Shown piece by piece: positions 8,210-17,388 of a stretch of DNA of 64,000 nucleotides. Under the pieces are notes generated by a model. The model saw only the letters and a list, made by a program, of their open reading frames with translations. It was not told the DNA's origin and did no database searches. Each line of letters begins with the position of its first letter. Positions within the stretch are counted from its first letter, which is position 1. The DNA comes from Pseudomonas sp. BN417 (GTDB lineage Bacteria; Pseudomonadota; Gammaproteobacteria; Pseudomonadales; Pseudomonadaceae). Location of the stretch: positions 1-64,000 of the forward strand of contig NZ_SSOJ01000153.1 in assembly GCF_029871205.1 (NCBI RefSeq). Direction: 5' to 3'. The position numbers were made by a program, and so were the translations under genes.

Positions 8210-8222
8210 GGCGGTAGCGTGC
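8210..8222 (+). promoter_or_regulatory. ops element (JUMPstart core), RfaH recruitment site
   Basis: GGCGGTAGCGTGC is identical to the classical enterobacterial ops core. It is preceded by TAACCCTGG, resembling the JUMPstart context. It lies in the leader of wcaJ on the coding strand, 205 bases before the GTG start and 459 bases after rfaH. Established biology: RNA polymerase pauses at ops and loads RfaH. A CAGGG...CCCTG stem (about 8183-8206) lies just upstream. Confidence 0.88.
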
Positions 8223-8414
8223 CAAAAGCACGATCGGACCAAATCCGAAATCCAGAGCAACACAAGGCAGGGCCACAAGCCCAGGGTAACCCGGACAAGG
8301 TTCGGAAACAGACAAGGAAGCACCGCGGAATTTCGTATTGAAACCACACCGCTAGCCCCAGGAAGGCAGGCTAGCTTCCCGATCGTAGCGTCGCCCCCAG
8401 GACAGGTAACAGTC

Positions 8415-9932
8415 GTGCCCACACACACTCAGGCAGCAGCTCAACGGCCCCAGGCCCAACGCCGCACCGCGCCAGGCGCTCCCCAACAGGCCATCAAGGC
8501 CCGCCACAATGCCGCCGGTACGCGCACCAGCCAGATCAACCTGATCAGCAAGCGGGAAAACACCACACCGGACGCGCGCGGCCTGACGTTCTGGGGCCAG
8601 TGGGCAGCCGCAATCGGCATGCTAACATTGCTGCTCTGTGCCCTGGCCATGGGCAAGACTGGGCATATCGAAACCCAATACCGCATCCTCGCCCTGTACA
8701 CCCTGCTGGGTTCCGTGCCGGCCTATTCGCTGATGCGCGTCTACCACAAGCATCATGGCTACGTGGTAGGCCTGGGTCGGCTGCTGGCCGGCTGGCTGGT
8801 CCTGCTTTCCGGCCTGACGGTGATCGCCTTCCTCACCAAGACCAGCGAGCTGTTCTCCCGCGAGATCATCATCACCTGGGCGGGCGCCGGATTCATCATT
8901 CAGGCCTGCCTGTTCCTGCCCCTGCATGCCTTCTCCCGCCGTTACCACCAACAGCTTCAATCCGCCCGCACCTCACTGGTGATCGGCACCGGAGACCTGG
9001 CCCAGGAGCTGGCCGACAAGCTGGTGCGCAAGCGTAACGAGCCCTTGGTGGGCCTGGTGACCGCCGACGATCACCCTCACCTGGATGACGGCCTCTACCC
9101 CATCGTCGGCAACCTGAGCCATCTGCGCGAACTGATCGCCACCCACAAGGTGCGCCGTCTTTACATCGCCCTGCCCCTGTCCGCCGCGGACCAGATTGAA
9201 GGGCTCTACATCGACCTGCTCGATGCCAACGTCGACGTGGTGTGGATCCCCGACCTGCAAAGCTTGAAGCTGCTCAACCACTCGGTAACGGATATCGATG
9301 GCCTGGCCGCGATCAACCTCAACGAAAGCCCGCTCACCAGCTACCCCACAGGCGCGCTGACCAAGGCCGCACTGGACCGCAGCGTCGCCCTGCTGGCCAT
9401 CCTGTTCCTGAGCCCGCTTCTGCTCGGCACCGCCCTGGCGGTGAAGCTGTCCTCTCCGGGCCCGGTACTCTTCAAACAGAAGCGCCATGGCTGGAATGGC
9501 AAGGTCATCAAGGTCTGGAAGTTCCGCTCCATGCGCGTGCATGCCGATGCCCAGGTGAAGCAGGCCACCCGTGAAGACCCACGCATCACCCGCGTTGGCC
9601 GCTTCATCCGCCGCACCTCCATCGACGAGCTCCCACAGTTGTTCAATGTGCTGCAAGGCCGCATGTCCCTGGTGGGCCCGCGCCCGCACGCCGTCGCGCA
9701 CAACGACTACTACACCGGCAAGATCGACGCTTACATGGCCCGTCACCGCATCAAGCCTGGCATTACCGGCCTGGCACAGATCAGCGGCAGCCGGGGCGAG
9801 ACGGAAACAATCGACAAGATGGAAAGACGCGTAGAGCTGGACCTGGCCTACATCAACAACTGGTCCATCTGGCTGGATCTCAAGATCCTGATCAAAACGC
9901 CATTCACCCTGCTATCCAAGGACATCTACTAA
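8415..9932 (+). CDS. wcaJ: Undecaprenyl-phosphate sugar-1-phosphate transferase (WcaJ-like)
   Basis: This enzyme starts repeat-unit assembly by moving a hexose-1-phosphate, most likely glucose-1-phosphate, onto undecaprenyl phosphate in the inner membrane. With the GTG start at 8415 (AGGACAGG upstream) it has 505 residues. An Ala/Gln-rich N-terminus leads into four membrane helices (about 50-190), a Rossmann-like domain (from about 193), a further hydrophobic segment and the catalytic domain. That domain carries FKQKRHGWNGKVIKVWKFRS, RTSIDELPQLFNVL and SLVGPRPH. The open frame extends 81 codons upstream, but that would place the ops site inside coding sequence, so the later start is preferred. 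It is the first gene after ops. Confidence 0.92.
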   Translation: MPTHTQAAAQRPQAQRRTAPGAPQQAIKARHNAAGTRTSQINLISKRENTTPDARGLTFWGQWAAAIGMLTLLLCALAMGKTGHIETQYRILALYTLLGSVPAYSLMRVYHKHHGYVVGLGRLLAGWLVLLSGLTVIAFLTKTSELFSREIIITWAGAGFIIQACLFLPLHAFSRRYHQQLQSARTSLVIGTGDLAQELADKLVRKRNEPLVGLVTADDHPHLDDGLYPIVGNLSHLRELIATHKVRRLYIALPLSAADQIEGLYIDLLDANVDVVWIPDLQSLKLLNHSVTDIDGLAAINLNESPLTSYPTGALTKAALDRSVALLAILFLSPLLLGTALAVKLSSPGPVLFKQKRHGWNGKVIKVWKFRSMRVHADAQVKQATREDPRITRVGRFIRRTSIDELPQLFNVLQGRMSLVGPRPHAVAHNDYYTGKIDAYMARHRIKPGITGLAQISGSRGETETIDKMERRVELDLAYINNWSIWLDLKILIKTPFTLLSKDIY

Positions 9933-9955
9933 TCCTGAACGCCTGCTCGACTCCG

Positions 9956-9979
9956 GTAGGAGCGAGCTTGCTCGCGAAT
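9956..9979. repeat. Single REP half-site
   Basis: GTAGGAGCGAGCTTGCTCGC followed by GAAT, a lone Pseudomonas REP palindrome just after wcaJ. Confidence 0.7.
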
Positions 9980-10105
9980 GAATCGTTTCCTGCCCCTTAT
10001 CAGCAGAGAGGGTCTGCCTCGCAGATACCTGCCTCGTTAGCATGATTTACGGCACCCGCCCCAGGATCGGAGCGGGCTCAGGAACGAGCTAAAGGACTGA
10101 CACCC

Positions 10106-10240
10106 ATGCGTTACCCGGATATCCAGCACCACGGCGCCACCAACGGCGTAACCGGCTCTTACCATCAATTATTGATGGATGACCAGCACAGCCTGCTGGC
10201 TGATTGCGACCTGTTTCAGAACGCGGACATTGAGACTAAA
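10106..10240 (+). pseudogene. Remnant of MBL-fold metallo-hydrolase gene
   Basis: The first 38 or so residues (MRYPDIQHHGAT, GVTGSYHQLLMDDQHSLLAD and CDLFQ) resemble the N-terminus of RNA-specific exonuclease-type metallo-beta-lactamase proteins of Pseudomonas. After that the frame diverges into unrelated low-quality sequence. The HxHxDH metal-binding motif that should follow is absent. An AAAGGA precedes the ATG. It appears to be a truncated relic at the boundary between wcaJ and the AT-rich module, probably a scar of gene exchange. A short peptide could still be translated, but no function is proposed. Confidence 0.6.
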
Positions 10241-10698
10241 ATCGGCAGAGCGCGCCCACTAGCTTTCAGCTTCTACCGCAACGAACGGGAATGCATCGTT
10301 CACCACGCAACGTCTTCCCGTCCCCCTTTTCCCCTCCGCCTGAAAGTAGGGCCGTGGATGAAGGGAGCCGCCAAAGTACCATCAACTGGCCCATCCTCAC
10401 GGTCATCCTCGACTCCTAGCCGGTCACCCGCTCCTACCGCTACCGCCAATGCTTTTATCGTGACGCAGAACTTACGGCGTCGATATCTGCAGCCGGTGGC
10501 TATTCCGCCCGCGCAGAACAGAAGGACAGGCGAGTTGCGTCGCAAGTATGCGACATTAGTCGACCTAGATCCGGCTGGGTCATAGTGAGAATGATAGTAA
10601 AGCTGCACTATTCAGAGACTTGAAGTTGCACTCTTGAATTAGTAGCCGCGAGAGCAGCCCCAAAATTAACCCAAAAGAATACAAGCCCCTTTAGCACC
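10241..10698. other. Junction region, no supported gene
   Basis: The sequence passes from GC-rich (to about 10560) to AT-rich (from about 10580). The open frame continuing from the MBL relic to 10585 has Ser/Pro/Thr-rich composition unlike any family I recognise and is treated as non-coding. No terminator was found, so transcription from wcaJ could continue through. Confidence 0.45.
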
Positions 10699-12042
10699 AT
10701 GGCAGAAATATTTCTAACTACGACATCCTTGCTAATATCATTTCTTCCCCTAGCCATTATAATATCAAAGCTAAGGAATAGAATCAGACACAACCCCTAC
10801 TCGGCAGAATCCATATTTATTGCCACATTCTTTATATTTTATTTCTTTGACACCCTATACTCAACAACAAATTATACGAACTCATTCACAATATCAGGCC
10901 TGCACTTTAAGTTCACCACAATAAATTTGGCGCTTCTTTCATTCTATTACTGCGCAAGTGCAGCCATTGTAATCGCAATACTATCCATCAACAGCAATGC
11001 ACGAAATAAAAAAATATCTGATAACATAATTAAAACATCCGAAACATTCTCCCATCCGATTCCGCTAAACGTATCCAGAGCACTAATTTATACTTCTCTA
11101 TTTTGGCTCGCCGGAAAAATTTATAGCTACGGATTTAGTGAATATTTTCAAAACCTCGCAGCTCGATCACTTATTTTTTCCGACACAACCACCGAAAACG
11201 CACTTATTTCCGCATGCATCTCCATTTATTCACTAATAATATCTTGCCGATACGCCTCAAACCCTAGACCCACCAGACTTCTGCTCGATGCCGCTCCACT
11301 TTTGGTCGCCATAATCCTTACTGGCGCGAGAGCAACTCTTGTTGAATTTGCTTTCATCTTTCTCTTCATAAATAACTATCACTCAAAAAGATTTAGGCTA
11401 ACCAAGAAAATAATTGCTGCACTGGCACTCTCGGCAATAGCACTTACCCAGTTCGCCATGAGCACAAGAATTCACTCGGACACCGAAATACAAGGTGTGC
11501 TCTCAACGATATTCGAAACCGAGCAAATTCCGCAATCAGAAAACGGACTAAACATTCTTGAGCGGAACTCACAACAAAACACCATCCCCACCAGCCTAAT
11601 TGCATTTTTACCGCGATCAACCCTTGAGGCCGCCGGCATCGATAAAGGTTATGGAGCTAATGCCACCTACACCCAAGAATTTGTTACATATCGCTGGATA
11701 GATCAGAATTCGCAGATCTCATTGGGCGGCCTTAATGAACTCCTTTACAACAGCAATGTAATTGGCGCGCTATTTACCGTTATCTTGGGCTCATTACTAG
11801 TAAAACTCATAATAGATATCTCATCTCGAAGTAGTCTCTTGGTATTTTTGACGCCAGCAATTTCGTGGAGTGCCTTTCAATTTTTGCGAGGCGACCTATA
11901 CCACACAACGAACAAAATCTTCACTTACCTGACGGCACTTTTGCTATTCGCAGCCATCATTAAAGTTGTAGAAATCATAAAAGCACCTCACAGAAAGCGA
12001 AGAAATGAAAAGAGCACTAATCATCGGACTCTCTGGATATAA
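10699..12042 (+). CDS. wzy: Wzy-like O-unit polymerase
   Basis: This 447-residue, very hydrophobic protein has about ten to eleven predicted membrane segments and a long hydrophilic loop near residues 265-340 (from TRIHSDTEIQGV to YRWIDQNSQISLGG). The loop is the typical periplasmic catalytic loop position of Wzy polymerases. Wzy joins lipid-linked repeat units on the periplasmic face. Primary sequence is poorly conserved in this family, so the call rests on topology and position. Codon use is AT-rich, with many ATA and AGA codons rare in Pseudomonas. There is no strong ribosome binding site. The 3' end overlaps the next gene by 38 bases. Confidence 0.72.
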   Translation: MAEIFLTTTSLLISFLPLAIIISKLRNRIRHNPYSAESIFIATFFIFYFFDTLYSTTNYTNSFTISGLHFKFTTINLALLSFYYCASAAIVIAILSINSNARNKKISDNIIKTSETFSHPIPLNVSRALIYTSLFWLAGKIYSYGFSEYFQNLAARSLIFSDTTTENALISACISIYSLIISCRYASNPRPTRLLLDAAPLLVAIILTGARATLVEFAFIFLFINNYHSKRFRLTKKIIAALALSAIALTQFAMSTRIHSDTEIQGVLSTIFETEQIPQSENGLNILERNSQQNTIPTSLIAFLPRSTLEAAGIDKGYGANATYTQEFVTYRWIDQNSQISLGGLNELLYNSNVIGALFTVILGSLLVKLIIDISSRSSLLVFLTPAISWSAFQFLRGDLYHTTNKIFTYLTALLLFAAIIKVVEIIKAPHRKRRNEKSTNHRTLWI

Positions 12043-13039
12043 TTTAGGCGACGAAGCCATCGCCGTTGCCACATACCTTGAATTAAGAAAGAAGTACCAG
12101 ACAGTCTCAGCGACAACAGTCAAGTCAGGAACACTAGGAAAATATGGAATTCCGGAAATAGTTTTTAATCGGAGATCAATAAGATCGTGGTTTCAGATTT
12201 GCAAAGAGATGGCATCTTCTGACACCGTATATATCGGGGGCGGCTCTCTCATCCAAGACAAATTAGGAATCGGCCTAATAAGCGGAGTGCTTAGTTTCTT
12301 CTTGCAGTCCGTCATAGCGTCCAAGCTTCTCTCAAAAAGAGTCACGACCCTTCCTATTGGAGCCGACCAACTAAATACGAAACTAGGAAAGGCTTACGCA
12401 AAAACTGCTATCGCACTCCTGGGCAAGCTAAACCTTAGAGACCAAGCATCCGAGAACGTTATAAAATCCATATCACCAAATAAATCTACTCAAGTATATG
12501 CAGACCCAGCATACTTATTACCGTCCCCCACAGCGATTGCCACTCAAAAAAAGGTTCTTATTTCCTTAGTTCTGGAAAATCTTGACGAAGAAAAGCTTCG
12601 ACAAATTCACTCTGGCATAACTGAAGCCTTCAACCAAAACCAAAGCGATCTATTCTATATCGCAATGGAGCGACGAGAGTCAGACGAACTCTCTCTATAC
12701 CAAAGCCTCGGCATCCCCGCGGACAGGATTATCATTCCCTCGGATATAAACGAAGCAATCATGGAAATCCGAAACAGCAGACTGCTAATTGCCATGAGAT
12801 TGCATGCGTTAATACTGGGGCACGGGCACGTTCCGCTAATTGGCATATCAAGAACTACGAAAACCGCTGCCTTTTGCATGGAAGGAAATGTCCCAATACT
12901 TGATATCGAGAATATCCCAGAAAATGTTAGCGACGCGCTAATAAAAATGAATGAATTAACCGACAAAAAATTCAAAGACCAGCAAGACGCTTCTGCTAAA
13001 AAAAATCAACTAGCACGCAATTTCTTTAATGATAATTAA
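12005..13039 (+). CDS. Polysaccharide pyruvyl transferase family protein
   Basis: This 344-residue cytoplasmic enzyme of the WcaK/CsaB family probably attaches a ketal-linked pyruvate from phosphoenolpyruvate to a sugar of the repeat unit, giving the polymer negative charge. Family signatures are the N-terminal IIGLSGYNLGDEAIA, the VYIGGGSLIQDK loop, VYADPAYLL, and C-terminal LIAMRLHALILGHGHVPLIGIS. The start lies within the end of the polymerase gene (38-base overlap) after a GAAAGCGAAGAA purine stretch, suggesting translational coupling. The gene is AT-rich like its neighbours. Members of this family sometimes have other ligations, so the acceptor sugar is unknown. Confidence 0.85.
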   Translation: MKRALIIGLSGYNLGDEAIAVATYLELRKKYQTVSATTVKSGTLGKYGIPEIVFNRRSIRSWFQICKEMASSDTVYIGGGSLIQDKLGIGLISGVLSFFLQSVIASKLLSKRVTTLPIGADQLNTKLGKAYAKTAIALLGKLNLRDQASENVIKSISPNKSTQVYADPAYLLPSPTAIATQKKVLISLVLENLDEEKLRQIHSGITEAFNQNQSDLFYIAMERRESDELSLYQSLGIPADRIIIPSDINEAIMEIRNSRLLIAMRLHALILGHGHVPLIGISRTTKTAAFCMEGNVPILDIENIPENVSDALIKMNELTDKKFKDQQDASAKKNQLARNFFNDN

Positions 13040-14237
13040 AGTTGCAAAATCCGCCGCCGCACGCGGAATAAACATTGCCTCTGCATTGGCCTGCGCAATC
13101 ATAATTGGAAAGAATTATGGTGCGGCCGCCTTTTCAGAGTACGCATTCTCTATTTCCTTTATCAACATTGCATCAGCAATTTGCCTTCTTGGCTTTGAAA
13201 TATCGATCAATAGAGAGTACTACTCGGAGTCATTCAATAAAAACAAAAAGATAGCAGGGCTACTCACTACCATTGCAGTCTTCGTAATATCATGCCTGGC
13301 CATTGAAGGTTACGAAGGTATAACCAATAAAGTTCTAACCACGCAGAACCTGCTGCTTGCCACTCTCATCTCGTTGATAACTTTCTATCTCTCCAACATC
13401 ATAAAATATGAAAAGTCAGCTTATGTTTATGAATTCATTCGCGGCGGAGGGATCAATACAGCCTGTTTCCTCCTACTTCTCCTCCGCCCAATAAGTTCTT
13501 CGGAGATAGAAAGCCACTTGCTGGTGCTTTACAGTGCTCTGGCAATTTTTCTTGTCTGCTTGATTGCACTTTACCCCAGCAAGAAAGAGTCAAACTCCAA
13601 GAAAAAATCAAGCATAACGAGCTTTATAACAAGCTCTATAAGCCTGAGTTTTGCGGCAATCGCATCTTCAATAATAATTTCTGGAGACCTAATTCTCTCA
13701 AAAATTTTCCTACCTCAGGAAAGTTATGAAACGATGGCCCTATTGAGTCGAATATCCTTTTTTTTGGCTATTCCCTTTGTACTTCTCAACAATAATCAGT
13801 CTGTAGAAATAACAAAACTGAAAGGGGGCTGGCCACTCCCCAAAAGAATAGTAACCAATTTTGGTCTAGCAACTATTCTATGCACAGCAATGCTGCTTCT
13901 TTCCGAAACTTACCTAGGGCTCTTTTCAAGTTCAAATATTAGCGAAATCCAGAACAAAATAATCGTTGCAATGCTTATTGCTCATGCCGCAAATATAAGC
14001 TCGGCAGGGTTGGTTCCTTACCTTGCATGCACAAAGAAAGCGTACTTGAATACCGCAGTAGCAGCTTCACTTTTATATTTTGCATTCTTTTACGCCTTTA
14101 TAAACAAGGCGATCGACGAACCTCCAGAATTAAAGTTCTCACTGGCACTATACTCAACCCTTTTTATCCTAAAAATATCGATAATCACCTTATCTCTTTT
14201 AGCGCATAGAAAAGTTAATCATGATATTCATAGATAA
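13029..14237 (+). CDS. wzx: Wzx-like polysaccharide flippase
   Basis: This 402-residue integral membrane protein has about twelve predicted helices in the pattern of MATE/MOP flippases. The N-terminal AKSAAARGINIASALACAII and central ISLSFAAIASSIIISGDLILSK regions match the usual two-half layout. It would flip undecaprenyl-linked repeat units from the cytoplasmic to the periplasmic face for Wzy. The start overlaps the preceding gene by 11 bases and the end overlaps the next by 17, so the four AT-rich genes are tightly packed and probably moved as a unit. The family is divergent; the call rests on topology and context. Confidence 0.78.
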   Translation: MIIKVAKSAAARGINIASALACAIIIGKNYGAAAFSEYAFSISFINIASAICLLGFEISINREYYSESFNKNKKIAGLLTTIAVFVISCLAIEGYEGITNKVLTTQNLLLATLISLITFYLSNIIKYEKSAYVYEFIRGGGINTACFLLLLLRPISSSEIESHLLVLYSALAIFLVCLIALYPSKKESNSKKKSSITSFITSSISLSFAAIASSIIISGDLILSKIFLPQESYETMALLSRISFFLAIPFVLLNNNQSVEITKLKGGWPLPKRIVTNFGLATILCTAMLLLSETYLGLFSSSNISEIQNKIIVAMLIAHAANISSAGLVPYLACTKKAYLNTAVAASLLYFAFFYAFINKAIDEPPELKFSLALYSTLFILKISIITLSLLAHRKVNHDIHR

Positions 14238-15246
14238 CATCGTAGCAACCCTACAGCGGACCGGCGGAATAAGCATATTATTCAGAGAGCTAGAGCAGCG
14301 GTTAACACGAGACAAAATTGCATTTACCAAAATAAGCTATGACCAAACAGAAACATCGCCCGGGCATATTCAAACAAGACCCCGCCCCCTGGAAAGATAT
14401 CGTCCTTGCAAACTAAAGCATCCCAAGCACACGTCGATATTTCACTCCACCTACTACAGAATCCCTGCCCAAAAAGACAATCTCAGAATCATAACAACAG
14501 TTCATGATTTTACTTACGAGAAATTTGTTGGCGGACTGCGAAAATTAGTTCACTCAACCCAAAAAAACCACGCAATAAAAAATTCTGACGCAATAATATG
14601 CGTATCGCACAATACAAGAAATGACCTCTTGGACCTCCTGCCTGACATAACGCCTGAAAAAATATTCGTGGTCCACAATGGAGTATCCAGTGGATTCTAC
14701 CCAGCGAAAGAAAGAGCACTGAAAAATCAAGTGCTCTTTGTTGGGCAGCGTGGGCGATACAAGAACTTCTTAAGCGTAGTAAAGGCTCTATCAATGCTAA
14801 ACGAGATATCCATCTCTTGCGTAGGTGGAGGTCCCTTCACAAAAGAGGAGTTTGAAATACTTGAAAAAAACATCCCTGGTCGGTACAAGCACCTTGGCTA
14901 TATAGACGAGTGCGAACTAAATAGTCAATACAACAACTCCATTGCATTGATATACCCATCTCTCTATGAAGGGTTTGGCATTCCCGTTATAGAGGCCATG
15001 CGAGCAGGATGTCCAGTGATAGCAGTAAATTCGTCATCTATACCAGAAGTGGCTGGCGACGCAGCACTTCTGATGGAAAGGGGAACCCCCGACGAAATAA
15101 AGTCTGCCCTAGAGAAATTAGAGCAATCTGAATATAGAGAAAAATTAATTTCGCTTGGTATAAGCCAAGCGGAAAAATTTAGCTGGGAAAGGACTTATCA
15201 AGAAACACTTTCCGTATATCGCCAACTACTACCCAATTCAATCTAA
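14221..15246 (+). CDS. GT4-family glycosyltransferase
   Basis: This 341-residue enzyme has a GT-B fold and likely adds a hexose, commonly mannose in this subfamily, to the growing lipid-linked oligosaccharide on the cytoplasmic face. Seen features: FHSTYYRIPA and TTVHDFTYE in the acceptor domain, VVHNGVSSGFYPA at the domain junction, VLFVGQRGRYKN, and the donor-binding segment ALIYPSLYEGFGIPVIEAMR followed by CPVIAVNSSSIPEVAGDAA, with the EX7E-like glutamates. It is the last gene of the AT-rich module; the gmd gene 43 bases downstream returns toward Pseudomonas composition. Donor and linkage cannot be read from sequence. Confidence 0.88.
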   Translation: MIFIDNIVATLQRTGGISILFRELEQRLTRDKIAFTKISYDQTETSPGHIQTRPRPLERYRPCKLKHPKHTSIFHSTYYRIPAQKDNLRIITTVHDFTYEKFVGGLRKLVHSTQKNHAIKNSDAIICVSHNTRNDLLDLLPDITPEKIFVVHNGVSSGFYPAKERALKNQVLFVGQRGRYKNFLSVVKALSMLNEISISCVGGGPFTKEEFEILEKNIPGRYKHLGYIDECELNSQYNNSIALIYPSLYEGFGIPVIEAMRAGCPVIAVNSSSIPEVAGDAALLMERGTPDEIKSALEKLEQSEYREKLISLGISQAEKFSWERTYQETLSVYRQLLPNSI

Positions 15247-15289
15247 GCAAATCTAGCAAGCCAAATTTTCAAAAGAAAAGGATTAGAAA

Positions 15290-16408
15290 TTGAAAAAAGC
15301 CCTCATTACCGGCATCACTGGCCAGGACGGCTCCTATCTCGCAGAATTTCTGCTGGAAAAGGGCTACGAAGTCCATGGCATTAAGCGTCGTGCGTCCTCC
15401 TTCAACACTCAACGGGTCGACCACATATATCAAGACCCGCACGTTGACAACCGCAACTTCGTACTGCATTACGGAGACCTTACAGACTCTTCCAACCTCA
15501 CCCGTATCATTCAAGAAGTTCAGCCCGACGAGGTTTACAACCTGGGGGCGCAATCCCACGTTGCGGTGAGCTTCGAGGCGCCTGAATACACGGCTGACGT
15601 CGATGCCATGGGCACGCTGCGAATCCTCGAAGCCATTCGCCTGCTGGGGCTGGAGAAGAAGACTCGCTTCTACCAAGCGTCCACATCCGAGCTGTACGGT
15701 CTGGTGCAGGAAATTCCGCAGAAGGAGACCACTCCTTTCTACCCGCGCTCGCCCTATGCAGTGGCCAAGATGTACGCCTACTGGATCACGGTGAACTACC
15801 GTGAGGCCTATGGCATGTATGCCTGTAACGGCATCCTTTTCAACCACGAGTCGCCGCGCCGTGGTGAGACCTTCGTAACCCGCAAGATCACCCGTGGCCT
15901 GGCCAACATTGCGCAAGGTCTGGAGCAGTGCCTGTACATGGGCAATATGGATGCCCTGCGTGACTGGGGCCATGCGAAGGACTATGTCCGCATGCAGTGG
16001 ATGATGCTGCAGCAAGAGCAGCCGGATGACTTCGTGATCGCGACCGGCGTGCAGTACTCCGTGCGTGAATTCATTCGCTGGTCGGCCGCCGAGCTTGGCG
16101 TTTCCCTGCGCTTCGAAGGCCAGGGCGTCGACGAGATCGCCGTCGTTGAGCGCATCGAAGGCGATAATGCACCGGCACTCAAAGTCGGCGATGTGATTGT
16201 TCGCGTCGATCCGCGCTACTTCCGCCCCGCTGAAGTCGAAACCTTGCTGGGTGACCCCACCAAGGCCAAGCAGAAGCTGGGCTGGGTCCCGGAAATCACC
16301 GTGCAGGAAATGTGCGCCGAGATGGTCCGCGAAGACCTCAAGGTTGCTAAGCGCCATGCACTGCTTAAAGAGCACGGCCACGAAGTACCGGTAGCAGTGG
16401 AGAACTGA
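15290..16408 (+). CDS. gmd: GDP-mannose 4,6-dehydratase
   Basis: This 372-residue NADP-dependent short-chain dehydrogenase converts GDP-D-mannose to GDP-4-keto-6-deoxymannose, the first step to GDP-L-fucose. The Rossmann motif [14 protein letters not shown] is at residues 8-21. The catalytic Tyr-Lys pair appears in [15 protein letters not shown], and RRASSFNT binds the cofactor phosphate. The start is a TTG after AAAAGGATT, fitting the conserved [15 protein letters not shown]-terminus. Length and sequence are typical of Gmd from colanic-acid clusters. The stop overlaps the ATG of fcl. Its substrate comes from manC further down the operon. Confidence 0.96.
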   Translation: MKKALITGITGQDGSYLAEFLLEKGYEVHGIKRRASSFNTQRVDHIYQDPHVDNRNFVLHYGDLTDSSNLTRIIQEVQPDEVYNLGAQSHVAVSFEAPEYTADVDAMGTLRILEAIRLLGLEKKTRFYQASTSELYGLVQEIPQKETTPFYPRSPYAVAKMYAYWITVNYREAYGMYACNGILFNHESPRRGETFVTRKITRGLANIAQGLEQCLYMGNMDALRDWGHAKDYVRMQWMMLQQEQPDDFVIATGVQYSVREFIRWSAAELGVSLRFEGQGVDEIAVVERIEGDNAPALKVGDVIVRVDPRYFRPAEVETLLGDPTKAKQKLGWVPEITVQEMCAEMVREDLKVAKRHALLKEHGHEVPVAVEN

Positions 16409-17388
16409 TGATGGCGCGTGATCTTGATCAGACCATCCTCGTTGCCGGGCACCGGGGGATGGTCGGTTCCGCGATCGTTCGGAAGCTGCTGGCCTTGGGC
16501 TACGGACGCGTCATTACCGCGGCTCGTGACGAGTTGAATCTGCTTGACCAGAAGGCGGTGCAAGACTTCTTTGCATCGCAACGGATCGATCAGGTCTACC
16601 TGGCCGCTGCCAAGGTGGGCGGTATTCATGCGAACAACACCTACCCGGCCGAGTTCATCTACGAGAACCTGATGATCGAGGCCAATATCATCCATGCCGC
16701 GCACCAGAGCGGCGTGCAAAAGCTGCTCTTTTTGGGCTCCTCGTGCATCTATCCCAAGCATGCCGAACAGCCGATGCGCGAAGATGCATTGCTGACCGGC
16801 ATTCTTGAGCCAACGAATGAGCCGTACGCCATTGCCAAGATTGCGGGGATCAAACTCTGCGAAAGCTACAACCGCCAGTATGATCGGGACTACCGCAGCG
16901 TGATGCCGACCAATCTGTATGGTCCGCACGACAACTACCATCCCGAGAACAGCCATGTAATTCCGGCGTTGCTTCGCCGCTTCCATGAAGCGACTCAGCG
17001 TGGCGACGAGGAAGTGGTGATCTGGGGTAGTGGCAAGCCGATGCGCGAATTCCTGCATGTGGACGACATGGCGGCAGCCAGCGTCCATGTCATGGAACTG
17101 GACAGCACTACCTACCAGGCCAATACCCAGCCGATGCTCTCGCATATCAACGTTGGAACTGGCGAGGACTGCACCATTCGCGAGCTGGCTGAGACCATTG
17201 CGAAAGTTACCGGCTTCAATGGGCGGCTGACCTTCGATGCCAGCAAGCCAGACGGCACACCAAGGAAATTGATGGATGTGTCGCGCCTGAAAGCGCTTGG
17301 CTGGCAGGCCAGCATCAGCCTGGAGGATGGCCTTCGCAATGCCTTTGGCTGGTATGTCGAGAACGTAGGCCAAGCACGGACGCGCTGA
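16408..17388 (+). CDS. fcl: GDP-L-fucose synthase
   Basis: This 326-residue NADPH-dependent epimerase/reductase finishes GDP-L-fucose synthesis from the Gmd product. The N-terminal [12 protein letters not shown] binds the cofactor. [16 protein letters not shown] and [18 protein letters not shown] include the Ser/Tyr/Lys catalytic residues. The sequence continues through [20 protein letters not shown] as in the WcaG family. It overlaps gmd by one base and is followed directly by wcaI (ATG overlapping the stop), so the three genes are translationally coupled. Also known as wcaG. Confidence 0.96.
   Translation: MMARDLDQTILVAGHRGMVGSAIVRKLLALGYGRVITAARDELNLLDQKAVQDFFASQRIDQVYLAAAKVGGIHANNTYPAEFIYENLMIEANIIHAAHQSGVQKLLFLGSSCIYPKHAEQPMREDALLTGILEPTNEPYAIAKIAGIKLCESYNRQYDRDYRSVMPTNLYGPHDNYHPENSHVIPALLRRFHEATQRGDEEVVIWGSGKPMREFLHVDDMAAASVHVMELDSTTYQANTQPMLSHINVGTGEDCTIRELAETIAKVTGFNGRLTFDASKPDGTPRKLMDVSRLKALGWQASISLEDGLRNAFGWYVENVGQARTR

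Noticed and set aside
8172-8414. N-terminal extension of wcaJ
   Set aside because: It would place the ops element in coding sequence and adds residues unlike the family; GTG 8415 is the better start.
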